Assembly: GCA_023432845.1 (NCBI GenBank)
Contig: JAEZEY010000088.1
Location: forward strand, 1 to 7,029
Direction: 5' to 3'
Length of the DNA stretch: 7,029 nucleotides
DNA from: Pseudomonadota bacterium
Lineage (GTDB): Bacteria > Pseudomonadota > Alphaproteobacteria > Rhizobiales > Xanthobacteraceae
Within the stretch, counting starts at the first letter, position 1; each line of letters opens with the position of its first letter. Made by a program: the position numbers and the translations under genes. Shown here one piece after another: positions 1 through 6,136 of this stretch. Under the pieces are notes generated by a model that ran no database searches, was not told where the DNA came from, and saw only the letters and a list, made by a program, of their open reading frames with translations.

Positions 1-741
1 TCGCTGCGCGACGAGACCGGCAGCGAAGCGCTGAACAGCGACAACCTGGTCTGCCGCGCCGTGCGCGCCATCAAAAAGGAAGTGCCGCAAATCGGGATTC
101 TCTGCGACGTCGCGCTCGATCCCTATACCAGCCACGGCCATGATGGCCTGATGCGCGAGGACGGCGTCATCCTCAATGATGAGACCGTCGCGATGCTGGT
201 GAAGCAGGCGCTGGTGCAGGCCGAAGCCGGCTGCGACATCATCGCGCCGTCCGACATGATGGACGGCCGTGTCGGCGCCATCCGTCAAGGACTCGATGCG
301 GCGAAGCTGACCGACGTGTCGATCATGGCCTATGCGGCCAAATATGCCTCGGCCTTCTACGGTCCGTTCCGCGACGCCGTCGGCTCGTCAAAGACTTTGA
401 CCGGCGACAAGCGCACCTACCAGATGGACCCGGCCAACACCGACGAGGCGCTGCGCGAAGTCGCGCTCGACATCGAGGAAGGCGCCGACATGATCATGGT
501 CAAGCCGGGCCTGCCCTATCTCGACATCTGCGCGCGGGTGAAGGATGCCTTCGGCATGCCGACCTTCGCCTATCAGGTGTCGGGCGAATACGCGATGGTC
601 ATGGCGGCGGCCAATAATGGCTGGCTCGACGGCGAGCGCGCCATGATGGAGAGCCTGATCGCCTTCAAGCGCGCCGGCTGCGACGGCATTCTCACCTACT
701 TCGCGCCGCGCGTGGCGTCGATGCTGCGCGACAACAGGTAA
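1..741 (+). CDS. hemB: Delta-aminolevulinic acid dehydratase (porphobilinogen synthase), 3' part, magnesium-type
   Basis: This enzyme condenses two 5-aminolevulinate molecules into porphobilinogen, the second common step of heme, siroheme, cobalamin and chlorophyll synthesis, in the cytoplasm. The reading frame is open from base 1, so the start lies outside the window. The visible 246 residues lack roughly the first 100 of a family length of about 330-350. Both active-site lysines are present: the one in AYAAKYASAFYGPFRDA (codon 340-342) and the Schiff-base lysine in MVKPGLPYLD (codon 502-504). The metal-binding stretch reads CDVALDPYTSHGHDG. Zinc enzymes have three cysteines at the positions held here by Ala, Asp and Asp (visible residues 38, 40, 48). 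This is the magnesium-dependent type described for Bradyrhizobium japonicum. The frame ends at TAA (739-741), 24 bp before the convergent doxX gene. The identification is very secure; metal dependence is inferred from the residues. Confidence 0.97.
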   Translation, partial: SLRDETGSEALNSDNLVCRAVRAIKKEVPQIGILCDVALDPYTSHGHDGLMREDGVILNDETVAMLVKQALVQAEAGCDIIAPSDMMDGRVGAIRQGLDAAKLTDVSIMAYAAKYASAFYGPFRDAVGSSKTLTGDKRTYQMDPANTDEALREVALDIEEGADMIMVKPGLPYLDICARVKDAFGMPTFAYQVSGEYAMVMAAANNGWLDGERAMMESLIAFKRAGCDGILTYFAPRVASMLRDNR

Positions 742-743
742 GC

Positions 744-773
744 GCCGCGCTCGCTTTTCTGCGAGCTAGCGGC
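744..773. terminator. Hairpin between convergent hemB and doxX, possible bidirectional terminator
   Basis: GCCGC-GCTCGC (744-754) pairs with GCGAGC-GCGGC (761-773) around a six-base TTTTCT loop, with a two-base TA bulge at 767-768. This gives an 11-bp GC-rich stem. It begins two bases after the hemB stop and contains the doxX stop codon (766-768 on the minus strand). No T-tract follows on either strand, so it is not a classic intrinsic terminator. It could still slow polymerase or protect the 3' ends of both messages. Confidence 0.45.
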
Positions 774-1200
774 GATCCATCGAATAGCGACCCGGTCCGG
801 TGCCGGCCAGCATCAGGAAAGCGCCGCAGATCGACAGGTTCTTCATGGCGTGGATCATGTTGTTGGTCTGCCCCGGCGGCTGATTCCAGAAGTCATGGAA
901 GAAATAAGTTGCGGTCGCCGTGAAGATCAGCAGGCCGGCCGCCACGAGTCGGGTCTGCAGGCCGACCGCAATCAGAATGCCGCCGGCGACTTCGGTGATG
1001 GCTGTGAGCGTGGCGAGGATCATGGGCATCGGCAGACCCTTGGAGCCGATCATGGCGGCGACCGAGGTCAGGTCCATGAACTTCTGGCTGCCGGACATGA
1101 TGTACATCACGACCAGCGCGATGCGGCCGATCAGCAGCGCGGTATCGGCGAGCGGCGACGTGACATAGGCGGGACCGACCGGCGTCATGGCGTGGGACAT
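766..1200 (-). CDS. DoxX-family small integral membrane protein
   Basis: This 144-residue protein is predicted to sit in the inner membrane. Hydrophobic stretches lie at about residues 18-38, 58-80, 84-104 and 118-136, the four-helix layout usual for DoxX proteins. The first helix carries GRIALVVMYIMSGSQKFMDL, matching the family pattern of an Arg, a small-residue helix and a Gly..Lys end. DoxX relatives have been linked to quinol oxidation (the archaeal DoxD/DoxA proteins) and to redox or thiol-stress complexes in mycobacteria, but most have no known function and none can be assigned here. The ATG start is supported by GGAG (1208-1211) seven bases upstream; a second ATG at codon 5 is possible. 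The gene lies 65 bp downstream of the threonine ammonia-lyase gene on the same strand and may share its transcript. The family call is good; the function is unknown. Confidence 0.9.
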   Translation of the reverse strand: MSHAMTPVGPAYVTSPLADTALLIGRIALVVMYIMSGSQKFMDLTSVAAMIGSKGLPMPMILATLTAITEVAGGILIAVGLQTRLVAAGLLIFTATATYFFHDFWNQPPGQTNNMIHAMKNLSICGAFLMLAGTGPGRYSMDRR

Positions 1201-1265
1201 GTCCTATCTCCGTGGGGCGCGCACTCAGCCTGAAACGCCGCCGGGCCCGAGCGGGTTCCGTCGGC

Positions 1266-2489
1266 TCAGTCGGACATCGGCCCCGAGCCCAGCCGCTTCG
1301 GCTTGTAGCCATCGGCGGCCAGCGCATCCATGACCTCGCGGGCATGGGCCGCGTCGCGCGTCTCGATGGTGACGTCGAGGCTGGCGCCCTTGGCCGGCAC
1401 GTCGAGCAGCAGGCGGCGATGCTCCACCTCGAGAATATTGGCCCCCAACTGGCCGAGCCGCGTGGCGATGATGCCGAGCACACCCGGCTGATCCGGGATG
1501 ATGAGGCGGAACGCGACGATACGGGTCTCGCGCTCAAGTTCGCGCACCATGATCGAGGCAAGAATGCGCGGGTCGATATTGCCGCCGCACAGGACGAGGC
1601 CGACGCGCTTGCCCTTGAAACGCACCGGCTCCGCGAGCAGCGCGGCAAGCCCGGCAGCGCCGGCACCTTCGGCCATGGTCTTCTGCAAGGTCAGATAGGC
1701 ATTCACCGCGCGCTCGAGATGCGCCTCGTCGACCAGGATCACGTCGGACACGAGTTCGCGGATAATCGGCAAAGTCAGCTTGCCGACGTTCTTGACGGCG
1801 ATGCCTTCGGCGAGTGTCGGCCCGCCCACGGGCCGGTTGCCGTGCTCCAGCGCGTTCCACACCGCCGGATAGAGCAGCGCCTCCGCGCCGATAACTTCGA
1901 TATTCGGGTTGCGCGCCTTGGCGGCGATGGCGTTGCCGGAGATCAGCCCGCCGCCGCCGATCGGGATTACCATCATGTCGAGGTCGGGCACATCCTCGAA
2001 CATCTCAAGCGCGATTGTACCCTGCCCTGCGATGACTTTCTCGTCGTCGTACGGATGCACGAGCGTCATGCCGCGCTCGGCCATTATCGCCTCGCAGCGC
2101 GCCTGCGCGTCGGCCACGGTCTCGCCGTGCAGCACCACCTCGGCGCCGTGCGAGCGCGTCGCCGCGACCTTCACATGCGGCGTCGTCACCGGCATGACGA
2201 TGGTGGCGGGGATGCCCAGACGCGCGGCGTGATAGGCGACCGACTGGGCATGGTTGCCGGCTGACATGGCGACGACGCCGCGCTGGCGCTCGGCCTCGCT
2301 CAGCGACGACAACTTGTTGAGCGCGCCGCGGTCCTTGAACGAATTGGTGACCTGGAGGTTCTCGTACTTGACGAACACCTCCGCCCCCGTCAGCGCCGAC
2401 AGGCGTGGCGCCGGCAGCATCGGTGTGCGGAGCACCGCGCCGGTGATGACGCGGCGGGCGGCCTCGATATCGGCGATGGTGACGGTCAC
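1266..2489 (-). CDS. ilvA: Threonine ammonia-lyase (threonine dehydratase), PLP-dependent, with C-terminal ACT domain
   Basis: The enzyme deaminates L-threonine to 2-oxobutanoate and ammonia, the entry to isoleucine synthesis or a step in threonine breakdown. The PLP fold type II core spans about residues 1-320: the PLP-binding lysine is in NSFKDRGA (Lys52), then SAGNHAQ (76-82), the phosphate-binding GGGGL loop (178-182) and LCGGNID (300-306). A single ACT domain follows (about 325-400, beginning near IVAFRLIIPDQPGVLG), a likely site for amino-acid feedback. The 407-residue length fits the one-ACT class, between short TdcB (no ACT) and long E. coli IlvA (two ACT-like modules). I chose GTG at 2489 because GGAG (2496-2499) sits six bases upstream and the conserved N-terminus TVTIADIEAA starts there. 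An in-frame TTG at 2582 would add an unconserved tail. The enzyme call is very secure; biosynthetic versus catabolic role is open. Confidence 0.95.
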   Translation of the reverse strand: MTVTIADIEAARRVITGAVLRTPMLPAPRLSALTGAEVFVKYENLQVTNSFKDRGALNKLSSLSEAERQRGVVAMSAGNHAQSVAYHAARLGIPATIVMPVTTPHVKVAATRSHGAEVVLHGETVADAQARCEAIMAERGMTLVHPYDDEKVIAGQGTIALEMFEDVPDLDMMVIPIGGGGLISGNAIAAKARNPNIEVIGAEALLYPAVWNALEHGNRPVGGPTLAEGIAVKNVGKLTLPIIRELVSDVILVDEAHLERAVNAYLTLQKTMAEGAGAAGLAALLAEPVRFKGKRVGLVLCGGNIDPRILASIMVRELERETRIVAFRLIIPDQPGVLGIIATRLGQLGANILEVEHRRLLLDVPAKGASLDVTIETRDAAHAREVMDALAADGYKPKRLGSGPMSD

Positions 2490-2495
2490 GAGAGG

Positions 2496-2499
2496 CTCC
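2496..2499 (-). promoter_or_regulatory. Ribosome binding site that fixes the GTG start of threonine ammonia-lyase
   Basis: On the minus strand GGAG lies six bases before GTG at 2489. No comparable motif precedes the upstream in-frame TTG at 2582. The choice of the shorter protein rests on this site and on where recognisable family sequence begins. Confidence 0.6.
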
Positions 2500-2530
2500 G
2501 ATTCTGGCAGGTTCTCCGCACCATGCCGCA

Positions 2531-2551
2531 GGTTGGCCCGCGCTGCCAACC
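2531..2551. promoter_or_regulatory. Perfect 7-bp dyad in the ilvA/RDD divergent spacer, candidate operator
   Basis: GGTTGGC (2531-2537) and GCCAACC (2545-2551) form a perfect inverted repeat with a seven-base centre. It lies 41 bases upstream of the lyase GTG and about 80 bases upstream of the RDD start, where a repressor or activator of one or both genes could bind. It could instead form a hairpin in the lyase mRNA leader. No regulator gene is in the window to suggest which protein would bind. Confidence 0.35.
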
Positions 2552-2561
2552 ACGCCGGCCC

Positions 2562-2582
2562 TTGCGAAGGCTTCGCCCGCAA
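2562..2582. promoter_or_regulatory. Nested palindromes in the ilvA/RDD divergent spacer
   Basis: An odd palindrome GCGAAG-G-CTTCGC (2564-2576) overlaps a wider pair TTGCG (2562-2566) and CGCAA (2578-2582). The right arm overlaps the weak -35 candidate for the RDD gene. It could be an operator or a short hairpin; nothing else in the window repeats it. Confidence 0.3.
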
Positions 2583-2600
2583 TCCATCTCGGGTTATTAT
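2572..2600 (+). promoter_or_regulatory. Candidate promoter for the RDD-bpt pair
   Basis: TATTAT (2595-2600) matches five of six bases of the sigma-70 -10 consensus and is the most AT-rich spot in this GC-rich spacer. Seventeen bases upstream is TTCGCC (2572-2577), a poor -35. Transcription would start near 2607, leaving a leader of about 23 bases before ATG at 2630, with GGGGA (2618-2622) as ribosome binding site. The -10 is believable; the -35 is weak. Confidence 0.3.
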
Positions 2601-2629
2601 GACCAGGACAAAAGTTCGGGGACCCGATT

Positions 2630-3148
2630 ATGTCAATTTCGATGGATGTCCGACCGCACGCTTATGACCCGGACCAGAACCCGGAATTGTTCGAGGGGGT
2701 ACTGGCGCGCCGGATCATCGCCTTCCTGATTGACTTCGTGTGTATGGCCGCGCCGGTCATCCTGGCGGCGATGGTCATTTTCGTGTTCGGCATCGTGACG
2801 CTCGGCTTCGGCTGGGCGCTGTACTGGCTGTTGCCGCCGGCCTCGGTGATCTGGGCCATCGTCTATTTCGGCCTCGGCGTCGCCGGCGAGCGCTCCGCCA
2901 CCATCGGCATGCGGGTGATGGATCTGGAGATGCGCACCTGGTACGGCGCGCCGGCCTATTTCGTGCTCGGCGCCGTCCACGTCATCCTGTTCTGGATCTC
3001 GGTCTCGGCGCTGACGCCGTTCATCCTTCTGGTCGCCTTCTTCAACCGCCGCCGCCGGCTGCTGCACGATATCCTGCTCGGCACGGTGATCATCAACAAC
3101 CCGCAGCGGGCCGCCGTCCTGCGCGGCTTCGCCACGAGCCCTGTGTGA
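2630..3148 (+). CDS. RDD-family integral membrane protein
   Basis: This 172-residue protein belongs to the RDD family of small inner-membrane proteins, most of which have no defined function; a few have been tied to ion or proton exchange. A polar N-terminus of about 23 residues (with DPDQNPELF) precedes the first helix. The family motifs are in order: ARRIIAFLIDF (residues 26-36, Arg28 and Asp35), ATIGMRVM (90-97) and RRRLLHDILLGT (141-152). Hydrophobic segments lie at about 29-55, 60-83 and 108-137. ATG at 2630 has GGGGA seven bases upstream; ATG at 2642 (codon 5) is also possible. bpt follows 94 bp downstream on the same strand, so the two may be co-transcribed. From memory, Bradyrhizobium-type genomes carry a close homologue beside bpt, which suggests a conserved pair but gives no function. 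Confidence 0.92.
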   Translation: MSISMDVRPHAYDPDQNPELFEGVLARRIIAFLIDFVCMAAPVILAAMVIFVFGIVTLGFGWALYWLLPPASVIWAIVYFGLGVAGERSATIGMRVMDLEMRTWYGAPAYFVLGAVHVILFWISVSALTPFILLVAFFNRRRRLLHDILLGTVIINNPQRAAVLRGFATSPV

Positions 3149-3242
3149 CTGCTTTGACGGCGGGCCCGGACCGCGCAATTCTGGACAGGAAAACGAGTCC
3201 CTTGCGGAGCCAAACCGACAGGCCAACAACCGACCGGAAGCC

Positions 3243-3992
3243 GTGACCCAGCATTCCCGCGACACGCCGCAATTCTACCTGACCGCGCCGTCGCCCTGCC
3301 CGTATCTCAAGGGCCAGGAGGAGCGGAAGGTGTTCACGCATCTGGTCGGCTCCCGCGCCGGCGAGCTCAACGACCTTCTCACCCACGGCGGCTTCCGCCG
3401 CAGCCAGTCGATCGCCTACCGGCCGGCCTGCGAGACCTGCCGCGCCTGCGTCTCGGTGCGCGTCGTGGTCAAGGATTTCCAGCCGTCGCGCAACATGCGG
3501 CGCAACCTCGAACTCAACAGCGACGTCATCGGCGACATGCGCGACCCGGCGCCGACCTCGGAGCAATACTCGGTGTTCCGCGCCTATCTCGACGCGCGGC
3601 ACCGCGACGGTGGCATGGCCGACATGACCGTGCTCGATTACGCCATGATGGTCGAGGACAGCCATGTCGAAACCCGCGTCGTCAATTACCGCAGGCGCGA
3701 CGCCGATTCCGGCTTCACCCATCACGGCGCCGGCGAACTGATGGCGGTGGCACTCACCGACGTCCTGTCGGACGGGCTGTCGATGGTCTACTCCTTCTTC
3801 AATCCGGAAGAAGCACACCGCTCGCTCGGCACCTTCATGATCCTTGACCACATCACCCGTGCGAAAGCGATGGGTCTGCCCTATGTCTATCTCGGCTACT
3901 GGGTGCAGGGCTCCAAGAAGATGGACTACAAGGGCCGCTTCCTGCCGCAAGAGCGCCTGATGCCGGCGGGGTGGACGCGAGTCGACAAGTAA
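3243..3992 (+). CDS. bpt: Aspartate/glutamate leucyltransferase (Bpt; arginyltransferase family)
   Basis: Bpt moves an aminoacyl group, usually leucine, from charged tRNA to proteins starting with Asp or Glu. This marks them for ClpS-ClpAP degradation in the bacterial N-degron pathway; it acts in the cytoplasm. The 249-residue length is normal for the family. The N-terminal domain holds the cysteine motif CETCRAC (Cys63, 66, 69) after AYRP, plus Cys19 in SPCPYL; in eukaryotic ATE1 N-terminal cysteines hold an iron-sulfur cluster. The C-terminal GNAT-like domain contains SYSFFNPE-type sequence (VYSFFNPEEAHRSLGTF), then YLGYWVQGSKKMDYKGRF. The GTG start at 3243 agrees with the family N-terminus TQHSRDTPQFYL, although the purine-rich GGAAG (3236-3240) sits only two bases before it. 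Leucyl rather than arginyl specificity follows from the bacterial family, not from a residue I can point to. clpS, clpA and aat are not in the window. Confidence 0.95.
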   Translation: MTQHSRDTPQFYLTAPSPCPYLKGQEERKVFTHLVGSRAGELNDLLTHGGFRRSQSIAYRPACETCRACVSVRVVVKDFQPSRNMRRNLELNSDVIGDMRDPAPTSEQYSVFRAYLDARHRDGGMADMTVLDYAMMVEDSHVETRVVNYRRRDADSGFTHHGAGELMAVALTDVLSDGLSMVYSFFNPEEAHRSLGTFMILDHITRAKAMGLPYVYLGYWVQGSKKMDYKGRFLPQERLMPAGWTRVDK

Positions 3993-4024
3993 TCCTCGCC
4001 GTCTGACCTCACCGCCTCGTCAGC

Positions 4025-4037
4025 TCGCCGGAGGCGA
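4025..4037. other. Short hairpin downstream of bpt
   Basis: TCGCC (4025-4029) and GGCGA (4033-4037) pair around a three-base loop, 32 bases after the bpt stop codon. There is no T-run after it, so termination is doubtful. A similar small hairpin, CGGCC-GGC-GGCCG, is at 4089-4101. The rest of 3993-4170 shows no convincing gene. Confidence 0.2.
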
Positions 4038-4176
4038 TGCACCAAATGGAACTCGGGGCCGGAACCGCCGTTATTGCGTCGAATGCAACGGCCGGCGGCC
4101 GGGGCCGAGGGGGCCAAACTGATAAGACAATCGACCAATAGCGCGGGCTGGCGGCTCCCGGTCGCCGCCAGTATAC

Positions 4177-4199
4177 CGGCAGGCCTCGGCGTCCTGCCG
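4177..4199. promoter_or_regulatory. Inverted repeat upstream of the SLC13 permease gene
   Basis: CGGCAGG (4177-4183) and CCTGCCG (4193-4199) are a perfect 7-bp inverted repeat with a nine-base centre. It abuts the -35-like TTGCGA at 4200, so it could be an operator upstream of the permease promoter. As RNA on the plus strand it would be a stem followed by TTGCGACTTTT, so it might also end bpt transcripts weakly. Confidence 0.35.
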
Positions 4200-4226
4200 T
4201 TGCGACTTTTGCTTTCACAATACGAT
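4200..4226 (+). promoter_or_regulatory. Candidate promoter for the SLC13 permease gene
   Basis: TTGCGA (4200-4205) and TACGAT (4221-4226) resemble -35 and -10 boxes, each matching four of six consensus bases, but the 15-base spacer is short. The segment 4200-4240 is clearly more AT-rich than the surrounding DNA, and it lies just upstream of a good ribosome binding site. This is a tentative call. Confidence 0.25.
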
Positions 4227-4244
4227 GACATGCACAATCGCCCC

Positions 4245-4249
4245 AGGAG
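4245..4249 (+). promoter_or_regulatory. Ribosome binding site of the SLC13 permease gene
   Basis: AGGAG lies nine bases before ATG at 4259. This supports that start over the next in-frame ATG at 4274 (codon 6). Confidence 0.6.
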
Positions 4250-4258
4250 CAGCCAGGC

Positions 4259-6049
4259 ATGATTCCGGAGTCCATGCACATCGCAATCGTCCTCCTGCTG
4301 ACCGTCGTCGTTTTCATTGCATTCGTTCGCGAGACGTTTCCGCCCGATGTGGTGGCGATGCTGGCTTTCGGCGTTCTGGTCGTCACCGGAATTCTAACCT
4401 CCAAAGAGGCTCTTACCGTCTTTTCGAACGCCGGCCCTATCGCAGTCGGCGCCATGTTCGTGCTCAGCGCCGCGATCGAGCGAACAGGGATCATCGATCG
4501 CTTCGGGCGCATCGTCATAAAAAGTGCGGGCTTTTCGCCCATTCTCGTGCTGGTCGCGTTCCTCGCCGTAGTGATGTCTCTCTCGGCCTTCATCAACAAT
4601 ACCCCCGTGGTCGTCATCCTTACGCCGGTGGCGGTTCTCCTCGCGCGGACGATGAAAATCTCACCGTCCCGGTTGCTGATCCCGTTGTCCTATGCGTCGA
4701 TTTTCGGCGGCACCACGACCCTGATCGGTACATCGACCAATCTGTTAATCGCGGGCCTGGTGAGTGAAAGCGGCCAACCGCCGATTACCATGTTCGAGTT
4801 CACGCTGCCCGGCGTGATCATGGGCCTCGTCGGTGTGGCTTATCTCGCCATCTTCGGACGCTGGTTGCTGCCGGACCGCACAGTCACAAACGTCGACACG
4901 CTGGAGCGCCATTTCGTCACCGAATTTGTCGTTCCCAAAGATTCCAAACTCATCGGAAAATCATTGGCGAATGCCGGATTGTCGGGTGATCGCGGAGTCA
5001 CGTTTCTCGATCTGATCCGTGACGGGCTGTCGCTGCGCTTCGGCCTGGAGCCGATAACACTGAAGGCCGGCGACCGCGTGGTTGTCCGCTCGAACGCCTC
5101 CGACGTGATGGGTCTGCGAGAGGCCCATGAAATTTCCGCCAGTACCGAAGAACCCGGAGAAGAAAACAGCGAGGTCAGAAAAGTCGAAAGCCACGCCACC
5201 CGGTTGATGGAAGGTGTCGTCGCGCCGCAATCGCGACTGCGCGGATATCTCGTCTCGGATCTGAATTTTCGCCGGCTTTTCGGCGTCTATATCGTCGCGA
5301 TCTACCGGCAGGGCAGCCAGTTGAAGGGTGGCTTCGACAAGATCGTGCTCATGCCCGGGGATACGCTGCTGCTGGAAGGCCCCGCCGACGGTCTGCGCCG
5401 CCTGTTCGAGCGCCGCGCGCTCGTCAACCTGACCGAGCCGACCGATGCCCCCTTCCGCCGCGACAAGGCGCCGATCGCCGCCGCTGCGGTGATCCTGGTG
5501 ATGGGCCTCGCGGCCTTCAACATCATGCCCATCGAGATTCTGGCGCTTGTCGCCGCCGCCGTGGTTGTTGCGACCGGCTGCCTGAACACCGAAGAGGCTT
5601 ACGAAGCGATCCAGTGGCCGGTCTTGATGTTGATCTTCGGCATGCTCGCGGTCGGAATGGCGATGGAAAAGACCGGCGCGGCGGCGCTGATCGTTGACCA
5701 TCTGGCCACGATTGCCGGAGGACTCGGTCCGATCCTTGTAGTGGCAATGATCTATCTGGTCACGTCCGTCCTGACGGAGATCGTCAGCAACAACGCGTCC
5801 GCCGTCCTGTTGACCCCGATCGCGGTGCGGCTCGCCGAACAGATGAGCGTCAATCCCCGGCCGTTCATCATGGCCGTCCTGTTCGCCGCCAGCGCCAGTT
5901 TCGCGACGCCGATCGGCTACCAGACGAACACATTCGTCTATGGCGTGGGCGGATACAAATTCTCCGATTTCCTGCGCATCGGTCTGCCGCTGAACGTCAT
6001 CAACTGGCTGCTGGGAACGATGCTGATCGTGTGGTTCTGGCCGCTCTGA
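4259..6049 (+). CDS. SLC13-family (DASS-type) anion permease with two internal RCK_C/TrkA_C domains
   Basis: This 596-residue inner-membrane protein should carry an anion (sulfate, phosphate, dicarboxylate or similar), probably coupled to sodium or protons. Two membrane halves flank a soluble middle. The first half (about residues 7-204) holds SAFINNTPVVVILTP (Asn113-Asn114-Thr115) and GTSTNL (157-162), the re-entrant hairpin signatures of the family. The middle has two RCK_C-like domains, about 216-290 (FVVPKDSKLIGKSL; LKAGDRVVVR) and 310-390 (SRLRGYLVSDLNFRR; LMPGDTLLLEGP), joined by an acidic linker. The second half (about 407-596) repeats the signatures as SNNASAVLLTP and TPIGYQTNTFVYG, as expected for an inverted-repeat fold. 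E. coli YfbS has the same kind of architecture. RCK_C domains often bind small ligands, so gating is plausible. No partner gene reveals the substrate. Some codon choices (for example TTA at residue 163) are more AT-rich than in neighbouring genes. Confidence 0.93.
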   Translation: MIPESMHIAIVLLLTVVVFIAFVRETFPPDVVAMLAFGVLVVTGILTSKEALTVFSNAGPIAVGAMFVLSAAIERTGIIDRFGRIVIKSAGFSPILVLVAFLAVVMSLSAFINNTPVVVILTPVAVLLARTMKISPSRLLIPLSYASIFGGTTTLIGTSTNLLIAGLVSESGQPPITMFEFTLPGVIMGLVGVAYLAIFGRWLLPDRTVTNVDTLERHFVTEFVVPKDSKLIGKSLANAGLSGDRGVTFLDLIRDGLSLRFGLEPITLKAGDRVVVRSNASDVMGLREAHEISASTEEPGEENSEVRKVESHATRLMEGVVAPQSRLRGYLVSDLNFRRLFGVYIVAIYRQGSQLKGGFDKIVLMPGDTLLLEGPADGLRRLFERRALVNLTEPTDAPFRRDKAPIAAAAVILVMGLAAFNIMPIEILALVAAAVVVATGCLNTEEAYEAIQWPVLMLIFGMLAVGMAMEKTGAAALIVDHLATIAGGLGPILVVAMIYLVTSVLTEIVSNNASAVLLTPIAVRLAEQMSVNPRPFIMAVLFAASASFATPIGYQTNTFVYGVGGYKFSDFLRIGLPLNVINWLLGTMLIVWFWPL

Positions 6050-6077
6050 CGGGCGGCGACACCGCATGGCGCTGCTC

Positions 6078-6106
6078 AAAAAAATGTCGAACGCCGCTGG
6101 TGTTCG
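6078..6106 (-). terminator. Intrinsic-terminator-like element facing the minus strand
   Basis: Read on the minus strand, CGAAC-A-CC (6106-6099), loop AGC and GG-C-GTTCG (6095-6088) form a stem with one A-C mismatch. Three bases later comes a run of seven T (6084-6078). That is the order of a rho-independent terminator for leftward transcription. On the plus strand the A-run precedes the hairpin, so it would not end permease transcripts well. No minus-strand gene ends here; the nearest candidate is read-through from parC, whose stop is about 580 bp to the right. Confidence 0.45.
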
Positions 6107-6136
6107 GAGTGAACCGAGTTATGCGCGCGCGGTGGG

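Noticed and set aside
1212..2264. Long plus-strand open frame (350 codons) opposite the threonine ammonia-lyase gene
   Set aside because: It lies antisense to a well-recognised gene. Its translation is rich in Arg, His, Asp and Gly with no family features, as expected for the mirror of high-GC coding DNA.
2490..2582. N-terminal extension of threonine ammonia-lyase from TTG at 2582
   Set aside because: The extra 31 residues have no family similarity, the start would be TTG without a ribosome binding site, and GTG at 2489 has a good GGAG.
3149..3242. Possible terminator between the RDD gene and bpt (CGGGCCCG palindrome at 3161-3168)
   Set aside because: The palindrome has no loop and no T-run follows, so it gives no reason to split the RDD and bpt genes into separate transcripts.
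3093..3950. Minus-strand open frame (285 codons) opposite bpt
   Set aside because: It is antisense to bpt, low in complexity and without recognisable motifs, so it is a product of third-position GC bias.
4961..6079. Minus-strand open frame (372 codons) opposite the permease
   Set aside because: It is full of His, Arg, Asp and Gln in a pattern typical of an antisense shadow of a membrane protein gene. It runs through the RCK_C and second membrane half of a clear permease.
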